Origin: Plasmodium brasilianum
Taxonomy: Eukaryota; Apicomplexa; Aconoidasida; Haemosporida; Plasmodiidae
DNA: 64,000 nucleotides
Direction: 5' to 3'
Assembly: GCF_023973825.1 (NCBI RefSeq)
Contig: NC_090117.1
Location: 951,001 to 1,015,000 of the forward strand
Shown: piece by piece, positions 23,108-33,829 of the stretch
Numbering within the stretch: position 1 is the stretch's first letter
Layout: each line of letters starts with the position of its first letter
Program-made: the position numbers and the translations under genes
Notes under the pieces: generated by a model
The model's input: only the letters and a program-made list of their open reading frames with translations
Told to the model about the DNA's origin: nothing
Databases searched by the model: none

Positions 23108-23857
23108 GTATTAATAATAGTATTAATAATAGTATTAATAATTATGATAATAATAATAATAATGATGACAATATTAAAATTTCTTTCATGTAGAGATCTG
23201 ACATTCCTTATTACAATCAAAACAATATAGTGGACATAATAACTGGGGTGTTAGACAAATACACTGATGCGAATACTAATGATATTAACGTCGAAGTATT
23301 TTTCCATGATTTAAATTTATTATGCTTTCTTTTTTTTTGAAAGCATTGCATATTTGTATAAATGCGCACACATAACGGCTATGTCTGCGTATGTATGTAT
23401 ATATATATATGTACATATGCATACATAAGTATATATTTAAGTGTGTATATACAGCATTAACCTATTCCATGTTTTCATTTATTCCTTGTGGTGTTAAATT
23501 TATGGTGGTTCTTCTCTTGTTGCTTCTGAAAACATGTGTGTTTATTCTAATTTTTCTTCTCAAACTTTTCTATTTTCCTCCTTCGGGATTTTGTAGAATG
23601 CAATAAAGAACATAAAGGAGATTTTAGACAAAACCTTTGGTACTGGCTGGATTTGTCTTATTGGGGAGTCTTTTTCTTTTAACATTTCCGCCAAAGTTAT
23701 ACTTCAAAATATCTCTTTTTAGCTGATTCATCGTATGCATTTTATACAAAAATGTGTACAACGATTTTCATATTATCATTTTCTTTGCTTGTAGGAAAAC
23801 TCCTTTCTATTTTGTTTCTATCAAGGATACTTGGCTATCGTTGTATATAAATGCTAA
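22802..23857 (+). CDS. Dynein light chain (LC8 type), four exons
   Basis: This gene is invisible as a long ORF and was found by linking splice sites. Exons are 22802-22861, 23194-23295, 23597-23695 and 23795-23857. All junctions are phase 0 and every intron is GT...AG (332, 301 and 99 nt). The product is 107 aa. It starts MNADNFSLNL and then shows IVDIITGVLDKYT, AIKNIKEILDKTFGTGW, ICLIGESFSFNIS and the ending FLFCFYQGYLAIVVYKC. That order matches the LC8 fold (helix, helix, the WHCIVGRNFGS-like strand, then the terminal FIYFYLGQVAILLFK-like strand). LC8 proteins are homodimeric hub subunits of dynein motors. The reversed-frame ORF over this locus and the AAT-repeat inside intron 1 are shadows. 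A diverged axonemal paralogue is also possible. Confidence 0.85.
23041..23165 (+). repeat. AAT trinucleotide microsatellite in dynein light chain intron 1
   Basis: A run of aataataata units with interspersed agtatt lies in intron 1, 30-150 bp before the exon 2 acceptor. Confidence 0.9.
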
Positions 23858-24408
23858 ATTTATCGAGAAAAACAGGGAGAAAGAAGAGAAAGGGGAAAAG
23901 AAAAGGAAAAGAAAAGGAAAAGGAAAAGAAATAAAATAAAAAGGAAAAGGAAAAGGAAAAGGAAAATCCATTTAGTATGCAGGAAAAAGACACATTGAAT
24001 TAAGCACCTGATCAGAATAATAAAGCTGGAAAAAAAAAAAAATACTATAACGTGTAGTAAAATAAGGCGATAAATTGTACATCTGGATCCTTGAGAATAT
24101 CCACATAAACATTTAAGCATTCAAGTGTGGATCTATCCTTAGCAGCTTAATGAGTTGGTCGTCCTTTGCAACTCGTAAAGGAACATCACATACATAAACG
24201 GGGGAGACAAGCGTATTCTTTTTTTTCATCCCCCCATTTATTCATTATGTATATCTGTATATATGTATGTATATGTGCACATACGTATTATGCATGTATA
24301 TACGTATTATGCATGTATATACATATTATGCATGTATATACATATTACGCATGTATGTGTGTGCATTTTTTTTTTTTTTTTTTATCCATTTTAACATGCA
24401 AATTTAAC
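23858..24408. other. Intergenic region upstream of the coiled-coil gene
   Basis: It contains a purine-rich GAAAAGGAAAAG tract (23880-23970), a TATTATGCATGTATATAC array (24285-24350) and poly-T just before the next gene. The long frame of the next gene begins here on TTG but crosses the microsatellite, so it is taken as untranslated. Confidence 0.5.
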
Positions 24409-26481
24409 ATGACCCTCCTACCCCTCTTGTGTTCGAAAACAATGTATGATAGTAAAAATGTTGACTACGGATATAAAGAAAAAGAAAAAAGACTAAATTT
24501 TTTTTTATCAAATGAAAAATATATTTCCGCAAATAGTAGTACTTATAAGAATATAGAGCAAAAAAATTTAGAGAAATGTGAACTGGCATCAATTCTACTT
24601 GACAACTTCAGTACGTTTGAGCAGATTAGTTTAATAGAAGAAGGAAAGTATTCAAATGCGAAAATATCGAATGATTTAAATTTACTTAGTTGTGATGATA
24701 AAAATTCTGGAAAGTACTCCACACATAGCAATTCCACCAACAGAGGAGCTATTTTCGACTTACATAATTTTCGAGCAAAAAAGGATAATGGAATACATTT
24801 TAGTAACACCTCTTCATGTGATATTATCACCAGGGGTAGCGACAGGTATAGCAGTAGGGACCGTAGCGATAGCATCCAAAGGGGTATTAATGCTAACTAT
24901 GGAAATAACGAGTGTGCAGAAAATTTTTGCATGGAGGTAGATAGTAACTATGAAAGGATCGAGGACAAGAGTGAACTTGTCTGCAGTAAGGAAATAACTC
25001 CAGAAGTAAATAATGGTAAAGATGGTGGAGATAAAAGTTATAACGACCAATGGACTGTTTATGAAGATACTTTCCTTAGTAATATAGACATAGCAGATCT
25101 TTGCAAATATTTTGAACAAAATAATTTTGAAAGACACAAGTGTCAAAATGTAAAGAAACATAGTAAAGAAAAGAAGAAAGAAAACATGTTTAGCCATAAG
25201 TTGAGTAATAAAAAACGTGGCAACAAAAGTAATAGTAGTGAAAGGCATATATTCGATTTGACTCGTAGAGAGAAAAAGGAGTTGGGGGAAGATAAGAAAG
25301 AGAATTGTCAACAGGCTAATAATAAAAATATTAAAATAATAAAGAAGAACAGTTATGGAGATAAAAAAGTCTATTATGAGAAACGATTAAAAGAGCAAAC
25401 GTTGTTACATAAAGAGGAAAAGGAAAAAATGAAAAAAATTTATGAAATGCAAATATACGAAATTATGGAAAATTATAAAAGAGAAGAAGAAAAAAAGAAA
25501 ATGTTAATAAATAATATTTACAATAAATATATGAATATGAAAAATGAGCTAATAAAAGAAACAAATGACAAAAAAAATTTGCAAGATATGAACGAAAATT
25601 TAAAAAACGAATTGAAAACAATGGATATATATCCACTTGAAAATAATTTGTTAAATAGCTATAAGAACAAAATAGAGGATTATATTTTTTTATCCAAAAA
25701 TAAAGACATAAAAATAAAAAATCTGGAAAATGAAATAAGTAAAATAAAAAAATGTTTAGATCAAGTCGAAAAAAAATACTGCCAAATTTCTGAAGAAAAA
25801 AAAAATTTGCACGAAATGAATGCATTACTAAGAAAGGATAACATACATTTACAAAAGAGACTGGAAAATTTAAAAAATGAGAAAAATGAAATGGGCCAAG
25901 TCCTCTTTTATAAAGATTTGAAAATTAATCATTTCTTGAGCATATTAAACGTGCTGGATGAAGCTATAATGTCTGATAGTACCTGCTCAAGTGAAAAGCA
26001 GCAGAAAAAAGAAAAACAAGAAACGACGAATGTTAAAGGGACGAAAAAGGGAGAAAAAGGCGAAAAAACAGAAACGGATGCCATCAGAAGCATGAACAAA
26101 AAAATTATAATAAAATCAATTGTACATAAAATAAAAGATTTAAACAAAAAAATTAAAAAGCACGAAAAAGTACTCAGCAGTTCTGATAATAAGGTGAGTC
26201 ATCATATCTTACAGATTAATAACAGAACATCACAGTCAAATAATAGTACTATTGATGAAGTGAAAAGAGATAAGGAACTAATTGACAACTACTTTAATTG
26301 TACAAATTATATTTTAAATGAAAATGAAACAAACATGCCGCGGGAAGACGAAGGTCAAACAACGTTTTTTACGAACACTGACTCGAAAGGTGCAACTGAA
26401 CTTTCAAAAAATAGTTCCGATCAACATGCGCAAACTCAAAATGAAGAAAATATCAGTGTTGTTCTGAACAAGCAAGAATAG
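24409..26481 (+). CDS. Coiled-coil protein of unknown function
   Basis: The likely start is ATG 24409 (MTLLPLLCSK, 690 aa) or the next in-frame ATG at 24442 (MYDSKNVDYG, 679 aa). The upstream frame lacks an ATG and runs through a microsatellite. The N-terminal 300 residues are Ser/Asn-rich and acidic (for example WTVYEDTFLS and ADLCKYFEQNNF). Residues about 320-520 form a long predicted coiled coil (KEEKEKMKKIYEMQIYEIM, LENEISKIKKCLDQVE, LQKRLENLKNEK). The tail is Lys- then Asn/Ser-rich. There is no signal peptide, membrane segment or enzyme motif. A structural or cytoskeletal role is possible but unproven. It shares orientation with the dynein light chain upstream. Confidence 0.8.
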   Translation: MTLLPLLCSKTMYDSKNVDYGYKEKEKRLNFFLSNEKYISANSSTYKNIEQKNLEKCELASILLDNFSTFEQISLIEEGKYSNAKISNDLNLLSCDDKNSGKYSTHSNSTNRGAIFDLHNFRAKKDNGIHFSNTSSCDIITRGSDRYSSRDRSDSIQRGINANYGNNECAENFCMEVDSNYERIEDKSELVCSKEITPEVNNGKDGGDKSYNDQWTVYEDTFLSNIDIADLCKYFEQNNFERHKCQNVKKHSKEKKKENMFSHKLSNKKRGNKSNSSERHIFDLTRREKKELGEDKKENCQQANNKNIKIIKKNSYGDKKVYYEKRLKEQTLLHKEEKEKMKKIYEMQIYEIMENYKREEEKKKMLINNIYNKYMNMKNELIKETNDKKNLQDMNENLKNELKTMDIYPLENNLLNSYKNKIEDYIFLSKNKDIKIKNLENEISKIKKCLDQVEKKYCQISEEKKNLHEMNALLRKDNIHLQKRLENLKNEKNEMGQVLFYKDLKINHFLSILNVLDEAIMSDSTCSSEKQQKKEKQETTNVKGTKKGEKGEKTETDAIRSMNKKIIIKSIVHKIKDLNKKIKKHEKVLSSSDNKVSHHILQINNRTSQSNNSTIDEVKRDKELIDNYFNCTNYILNENETNMPREDEGQTTFFTNTDSKGATELSKNSSDQHAQTQNEENISVVLNKQE

Positions 26482-27649
26482 GCAAAAATGGGAGGTGGGA
26501 AATTTTCGATACTACGGTGAAAAAAAGGGGAGGAAACCACTCATTATTCGTTTTCGCCATACTCTTCGTAATTTTTTCTTTTTTTTTTTCTTTACCTTTA
26601 TCTTTACCTTTACATTTATCTTCTCCTCCTTCTCCTTTTCCTTTTCCTTTTCCTTTTCCTTTCCTTTCCTTTTTTTTTTTTTTTTTTTTTTCCTTTTCCT
26701 TTCCTTTCCTTTCCTTTTTTTTTTTTTATCTTTTATGCGCATAAAGTGTCGCCGTTCTTTTTAATTATACCTCAAAAATGAATATAGTTTAACTTTACAT
26801 TTTGTGTAGTTTTTAAAGGGTTTATTTTAAATATATAAATAAATTTATATACTTAAATATACATATATATGCATATACATACACATATGTATCAAATTAA
26901 TTAAATTATATGCATACATGTATGTTTGTATACCTCTTAATTATGAAAAATATAATATATGTATCATTTAAAATGAATTCTTACAACATATAAAATATAT
27001 TATATATGTATACACATCATCAGAGTACTTGCAATATGTGTATACACATATACAACTTCACATATAAATATGTATTCATATAAATGCGCACAGCATACAC
27101 GTGAATGTAAATATATATATATATATGTACGTATATATATGTATATGTAAGCATATATATGTGTATATGTAAGCATATATATATGTATATGTAAGCATAT
27201 ATATATGTATATGTAAGTATATATGTATACACACGTATATACGCGAATGTACTACTGAGGCGTTTACAAAAAATAAAAAAATTATTCTATGCACGTAAAA
27301 ACATATTTTTAAAACTATATCTCACTGTATTCATAATTAAATACATGACAAATGTATGTAAAAAAAAAAAAATTAAGGCAAATTGGTTTTTTCAAAAATG
27401 AACAAGTGATGTTAAATACTTTTTATAAAGATTAAATCTTAGACAAAAAAAAAAAAAATAATAAAATAAAATAATAAAATAAAATAAAATAATAATAATA
27501 ATAATAATATTAACAACAATAACAATAATGAAAATAATAACAATAATGAAAATAATAACAATAACGAAAATAATACTAATAATAATTATTAATAATAATT
27601 AAATGATGAAATAATTTAGTGATTACGCGGTAATGTAATAAATGTTATG
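26482..27649. other. Convergent intergenic region, low complexity
   Basis: It holds a pyrimidine tract TCTCCTTTTCCTTTTCC (26580-26730), TATATG arrays (27100-27230) and A-rich AATAATAATAAC repeats (27450-27600). Genes converge here. The ORFs in the pyrimidine tract are low complexity and not called. Confidence 0.5.
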
Positions 27650-28225
27650 CTATTTACTCTTTTTTTTTTTTTTTTTGGAATTTTCCTCCTAAAGTAAAAA
27701 AAAAAAAAAAAAAAAAAAAGTGAAAATGAAAGGAAGCAACATATATATTAGTATGCTTGTATGTATACACATATAATTGTGTATAAATGTATTATGTACT
27801 AAATTTTGGACGATATGTACAATTTGAGTTATATTTTCTTTTTGTGCTTACTTCTATTATTTGATCAGCCAACAAATTTGCTTTTTCTGTTGTTTCCTTC
27901 AATTTTTTTTCCTTCTGTTTTTGCTTTTTTATAATATTTTTTTGTTCATCTTTTTTTTTTTTTTGTTCATCTTTTTTTTTTTTTTTTTTTTTTTTTTGTT
28001 TTTCTTTTTTTTTTTTTTCTTCATCCGCTTTTATTTTGTTATGGTGAAAAATTCTGTACGCATCGGAAATGATGGTTTCGCCTATACAAGTTCAGGTGAA
28101 AAAATGGACGGAAAAAAAATGTAAAACCAAGAGGACAATGCAAAACGAAAAATGCAGAATGAAAAAAGAAAAATGCAAGATATCTAAATGGGAATATTCA
28201 AAAACAAAAAACTCGTTCTTAACAT
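27650..28225 (-). CDS. Small Lys-rich protein of unknown function, three exons (first exon tentative)
   Basis: Two exons are well supported. Exon 28081-27852 encodes ETIISDAYRIFHHNK, a Lys/Glu/Gln-rich helix and then EKANLLADQIIE; it ends at a strong GTAAGC donor. Exon 27688-27650 encodes EENS plus a Lys run and is preceded by a T24 tract and ACTTTAG acceptor. The phases match. A 13-nt first exon, 28225-28213 (MLRT), fits the phase (A+GC) but uses a weak GTTTTT donor, so it is tentative. The product would be about 93 aa and highly basic. It lies just downstream of the SEC66-like gene on the same strand. The final Lys count depends on an A17 run. I cannot assign a family. Confidence 0.5.
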
Positions 28226-28268
28226 ATTTTCTGCGTCAAAAAACTAACACGTCGTTTTATGAAACTTA

Positions 28269-29443
28269 TTATTGTACGAATTTTTTAATTTTATTACCCC
28301 ATTTAGGCGATAAGCAATTTGCTTCGTGTATTATTAAATTAAATTCTTCTAAAAACTCGTTACATTGCTGAAAGGGGGAAAAAATAAAATAAAAAAATAA
28401 AACAATAAGAAAATAAAAACAAACAAAACGCAAAAGAAATACAGTTAAAATATAAAAGATACTAGCAAAAAGGACAAAAATGAAATGGAAAAATTTCTTA
28501 AAGTCTAACAATAAACGGCATTCGGAATAATTACAAATAGTATACAACTGTACGACTATATAAGCAATATTGCAAATATAAAAGGCTTCTTACCCCATCT
28601 AACTCCCTTGACATATTATCATCGATATAATAATTATTATATAGTCGATGTTTTTTATTTTTATCTTGAAATATTTTATTACATATTGGTAGAAAATAAA
28701 TGGCTTTCTTTAGTAACAAGACTTTTAATTTCACAACGTCCTCACTTGCCAGTTTTCTGTAACAAGATAGGAGAGGGGGGGGGGAAAAAAAAAAGCAATT
28801 GTAAATGACGACGGTGCAGCGTAATAAAAAAAAAATATACAAAATAATACATACATATATATATATATAGTTGCGTATACACACAAATTAAATATAATTT
28901 ATGCATGAACAGAAATAAAAAATATGAACGTTAATAAAATAAAACTATATATATACATAATATATATGTGCATATACACCCACATTAAATATAATTTATG
29001 TCTGAACACACTTATATAAAAAATATGAACGTTAATAAAATTCTTAAAAAAAAAAAAAAATCTTGATACCTCATCCAACTATATTGGGGATCATTCAATT
29101 CACTATCTTGTGTGTATTTATCGTCATTATAAATATCATCTAATAAGCTTTCTAAATATTGTTTATCTACTTCATTATTATCAGAATTTAATTCCTCAAG
29201 TATGTCTGTATTATAATTAACTTCAATTTTTCTTTCAACTTTTAAGTAGTATTTATATTTTTCTATTTCATATTTCTTTGAGAAATTTTCATAGGCATTA
29301 TACTGTTTATTTTCACATCTTAAATAGCTAAAGAATTCTTTTCTCTTATTTTTTTCACGAATAAAGGTACATACACTTTTATATATAAAATAAGAAAATA
29401 TTAAAAATGGAATCACAACAAAAATTAAATATAACAATATCAT
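28269..29443 (-). CDS. SEC66: SEC66/SEC71-like ER translocation subunit, three exons
   Basis: Exons are 29443-29070, 28756-28594 and 28367-28269. The donors are GAG|GTATC and GGG|GTAAG, the acceptors TTACAG and TTTCAG, and the phases (2, then 0) match. The product is 211 aa; yeast Sec66 is 206. The N-terminus MILLYLIFVVIPFLIFSYF is one membrane anchor followed by a basic cytosolic stretch, as in Sec66. Exons 2 and 3 hold the family core: VVKLKVLLLKKAIYFLPICN followed by FLEEFNLIIHEANCLSPKWG, matching LK.ALL.RA and EE......EAN.L.PGW. Sec66 works with Sec62/Sec63 in post-translational import into the ER. No single exon would reveal this identity. The assignment rests on my reading of motif order and length. 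Confidence 0.75.
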
Positions 29444-32039
29444 CTTTTTGAGGAAAAAAAAAAAAAAAATGTACTTACTAATACAAATCAGAACAAATTC
29501 TTTCTTTCTTTCTTTTTGACATATTTTATATTATTATTTATTCTTTTAACTATTACAAATGGGGCACATATGTAATTACATATATAAATAAATATATATA
29601 TTATATATATATACTTTTGTTAGTATATATATTTTTATACATAAGATGTTATAAAAAAATAAGTATGTTAATGAACGATTTAAGAAAAGAGTGCGTCAGT
29701 TATAAATCATTTAATGAATAAGAGCATCATATGTAAATATTAATTTTTACACCAATCTAACTATATAAATTACGTAAAACATATAAATGAGAATTAAAAA
29801 AAAAAAAAAAAAATAAAGAGTTCAAAAAAAAGAAATTTATGGAAGTTCTCTATTCATACTTCAGCTTTTTTCAATTTTTTTTGTGTTTTTTGTTCTTCCT
29901 TTTTTGATTTTCTTTTATTTTTACCCTTTTTACATTTTTACTTTTTTACATTTTTACTTTTTCACTTTTTTACTTTTTCACTTTTTTACTTTTTCACTTT
30001 TTTACTTTTTCACTTCATCTTTTTGCTTTTTTTTTTTTTTTTTTTTATGGTTGAGGGATTTTATAACTTTCATTACAGAATCGCGGAGGCAGCAAATGAC
30101 ACAATTTTAGCCTATGTGTGTACATAAGTATATAAAGTAATAAATTTGATTACAAACAACAACTAATTATAAAAAAGTTGAAAATACAACGAAAAATATT
30201 TGAAAAAAAAAGAAAAAAAAATTTTGCAATTTATGATTCATTTTTTAAATTAAAATTTTCAATTTTAAAAGCGAAATGTATAGATATTACAAATACTACA
30301 AATGTTAGAAAAAATCAGAACACTTCAATTTTTTTTTTTTATTTATCCTATGCGTATTATTAGGGATAAGTGTTACAAACATTACTTTTAAGAAAAGAAA
30401 AAGAAAAAAAATTTGGGCAATTATTATTTGATAGGAAGTTGAAATATATGGTAAAAAAAAAAAAAATTGCGCAGGAATATATATACAAACATTGTATATA
30501 TTATTTTACGTGTATATATAAAAATGCATATGTAATATTTATGTTTAAGCGTTTGTAAAATGTTCAATATGTAGAGCAAAAAATCTAGTACAGTAACTAG
30601 GGGGAGGGGGGGAAAAAAAAAAAAAAATCTGTTAAGTTCCCCTTTAGATATAATTACGTATATTATATGTATGTATATATACAAATGGGGCTATATCTCA
30701 GAACTTTGTTCTTCTTTTTCTATTTCTTCTATATGTAAAATACAGCTATGTGGAAGTATATTTCTTATTCGATTTAACTGTATATAATTTAGTCTTTTTT
30801 TTAACCTGATCTTTTTAATTTTTATATTTACTCCCTTTTGTTTATTTCTCTATACCTTTAAAAACTTATTTTCACATTTATTATTTCAATTTTCGTTTTT
30901 CCTTTTTCTATTCCGTTTAAAACACACAATAATGTTTTACGAATCTTTTCAAGAAAAAAAAAAAAAATATATATTCGAATATGAATGTAAGTATTTAAGA
31001 CTAGATATAATTAATCTTAATTTTGTTCATATATATTATGCATGATATATTAGGTTAAAATACAAAACGTTATAAATATTATATTTTTATTGATAAAAGA
31101 CTTTTATACGTCTTTTTCCTCAAAATAAAAAGAAATGCTATATGCTTTTGTTAAATGACATATCATGATATATTTCCTGAGTTGTATTGAACATTTGTTT
31201 GTTTAAATAATACATAATTTGTGCCAGTTACACAAAGCAAAGCTTAAGTGAATTTCACATAAAATCGACGTATATATATACAGTTTATGTATCACACATG
31301 TGTGTACTTATATATATGCATGTATTTGTACATGTGGATGATAAACTTACAAATTGGAAAAGTAAATCATTTCGTCATTTGTCACTCGTCTATTCTATAC
31401 AAAGGTAAATAATTATAACTAAACAAGTCTATATTTGTGTTACCAACAGTTATTACATCTGTAGATATAATGAGAATTTTATCCTTTTGATATGTTTTTT
31501 CAAAAATGGGAAAAAATTATTGTTTAATTGGTTGAAAAAAGTTTACGTACAAAAAAAAAAAATATATATATAATATACAAATGAATAAATAAATAAATAA
31601 ATAAATGAATGAATATTACTACATATACGTTCACACATGCACGTACACTGATATAGGCATTCACACATAAATTTACATTTTAACATTTGTGAGTAAGAAA
31701 TATATATACAAGAAGTATCAATACTACGGCAAAACATTTTTACGTATTGTTACGCAATTATTTCCTAAATAAACAGACATGTTTTTTGTAATCATCCTCC
31801 GTTCGACAGAAAAGGAAAAAAATAAAAATAAAATAATATGCACAAAAAACAAAAAATAAATGCATATAATTAGACTGCCCAGAATGTTAACTGTATAATA
31901 CTGTAAATAATATTATTATTATTTTTTTTTTTTTAAAGTAAAATGGCATGCACATTTGAAAATTAATGTCTGCTTCCTGCTGAATGAGGGTTGTTTCGCG
32001 TATGTACATTTATACATTATATATACGTAGTAGAAATAC

Positions 32040-32248
32040 ATATTATAAATATGTAGTATATATAATTATAAATACGTAATATATATAATTGCAAATACGT
32101 AGTAGGTATAATTATAAATACGTAATATATATAATTGTAAATACGTAGTAGGTATAATTATAAATACGTAATATATATAATTGTAAATACGTAGTAGGTA
32201 TAATTATAAATACGTAATATATATAATTGTAAATACGTAGTAGGTATA
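32040..32248 (+). repeat. About 46-bp tandem repeat
   Basis: Four to five copies of a unit made of ataattataaatacgtaat followed by atatataattgtaaatacg and tagtaggt. It is the longest-period non-coding repeat in the window. Confidence 0.9.
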
Positions 32249-32869
32249 CATACTATAAATGCGTAGTAATATACTTACTATATATAAAACTTATATATAC
32301 ATCTTATGTATGTATACATAGTATATCATATATATTTTTATGCGTACATACATATATTTATATATATGTACATATTCACATTTACGCATAATACATGCCA
32401 TTTCACATTTTTTTCTTTACAATTTTTTCAATTATTTTATGTTTTTTTGGTTTTGCATCATTTATTTTTTCATTAAAAGGAAAGCAAAGAAAAAAAAAAA
32501 AAAAAGAAAAATACAAAATATTCGTATTTGCACTGCTAAATTTTTGCTTTTTGTAGTTAATTTTTCATTTTAATAAATTTCATTTTTCACTTTTTACTGA
32601 TCATTTTTTATTTTTTGCCCTTCATTTTTCACATTTTATTTTTCATTTTTTATTTTTCATTTGTCACTTTTCATTTTTCATTTTTCACTTTTCATTTTTC
32701 ACGCTAAACATTTCATGCATTTCTCTTTTTTCGTTTTTCATTTATAAAAAATAGCAAATATTGATAAAGGAATAGTGTATAAATATACGTACATACTACT
32801 ATGTACATTTATGTATATACTATACGTGTACATAAATGGCATAACACATATATATCGTATATATATTAT

Positions 32870-32906
<37 letters not shown>

Positions 32907-32979
32907 ATGTACACCTTCCGAGCAAACGATTTATTATCGTCCTTTTGATTCTTTTCCTTAATATTTTTTAAAATTATAC

Positions 32980-33015
<36 letters not shown>

Positions 33016-33098
33016 ATCTATATTATATATGTATGTGTATATATGTACATATGTATATGTACGCATTTTCCATTACTTTTGCCGTTATTTCCATTACC

Positions 33099-33170
<72 letters not shown>
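33099..33170 (+). repeat. Poly-T run of about 70
   Basis: An uninterrupted T tract about 70 bases long, the longest homopolymer in the window. Its exact length is unlikely to be reliable. Confidence 0.9.
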
Positions 33171-33172
<2 letters not shown>

Positions 33173-33674
33173 TATTTTACTTACTGTACATGCGAATTGT
33201 TTTTAAAGAGTAAAAAACAACTCAATTTTTGTTTTTATTATTTGAGGAGTTCGTTCCTGTTCCGATTTTGTAACTTTTCATTTGACCATTTTCATTTCAC
33301 GCTTTTCATTTAACCATCTTCATTTCACACTTTGCATGTTACTCTTTTTATTTTATATTTTGATAGTTTAGTCCCATTACCATTTTTGTGTAGCACTTAA
33401 TCTTTTATCGTATTTTATTTGTATTTTATTATGTTTTTTTCATTTCATTTCATTTTGTATGTATATACATGCTTAACTTTTAACGAGCGTTCTATTTGTT
33501 AAATTTTTCACGTTCGTGTGTATGCAAGTGGACTATATCTTTTTCCCCTTTATACGTAAACGGAAAACTTAATTAAATTTTTTTTTTTTTTTTTTGTTCT
33601 TTTGTAATTTTGATATTCAAGTACTTTATTTTTTTCTTTTAACAAAACACAACTGGAAAAAAGAAGCAAGGGAG

Positions 33675-33710
<36 letters not shown>

Positions 33711-33829
33711 GATTTATATATGTCTTTACTTATCCACGTTGCTATTTGTTTTCTTGTAATTTGATTTTCCTCAAAATTTCCTTCCAATTACGTTAACTTG
33801 TTCACGTTGTTATTTTTCTCAGAGCAAAT

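Larger units (their letters stand above)
29444..33829. other. 4.4-kb intergenic region with repeats and unresolved exon-like blocks
   Basis: It contains TTTTTACTTTTTCAC repeats (29930-30015), a roughly 46-bp tandem repeat (32040-32245), TTTTTCATTTTTCA repeats (32570-32710), TA runs and a poly-T of about 70 (33099-33170). Between 30690 and 31800 the minus strand shows several coding-like blocks that I could not join into a gene (see findings). The last kilobase should contain the Sel1-gene promoter. Confidence 0.5.

Noticed and set aside
26495..26764. ORFs on both strands of the TCCTTTTCC tract
   Set aside because: Pyrimidine/purine repeat with no non-repetitive coding part.
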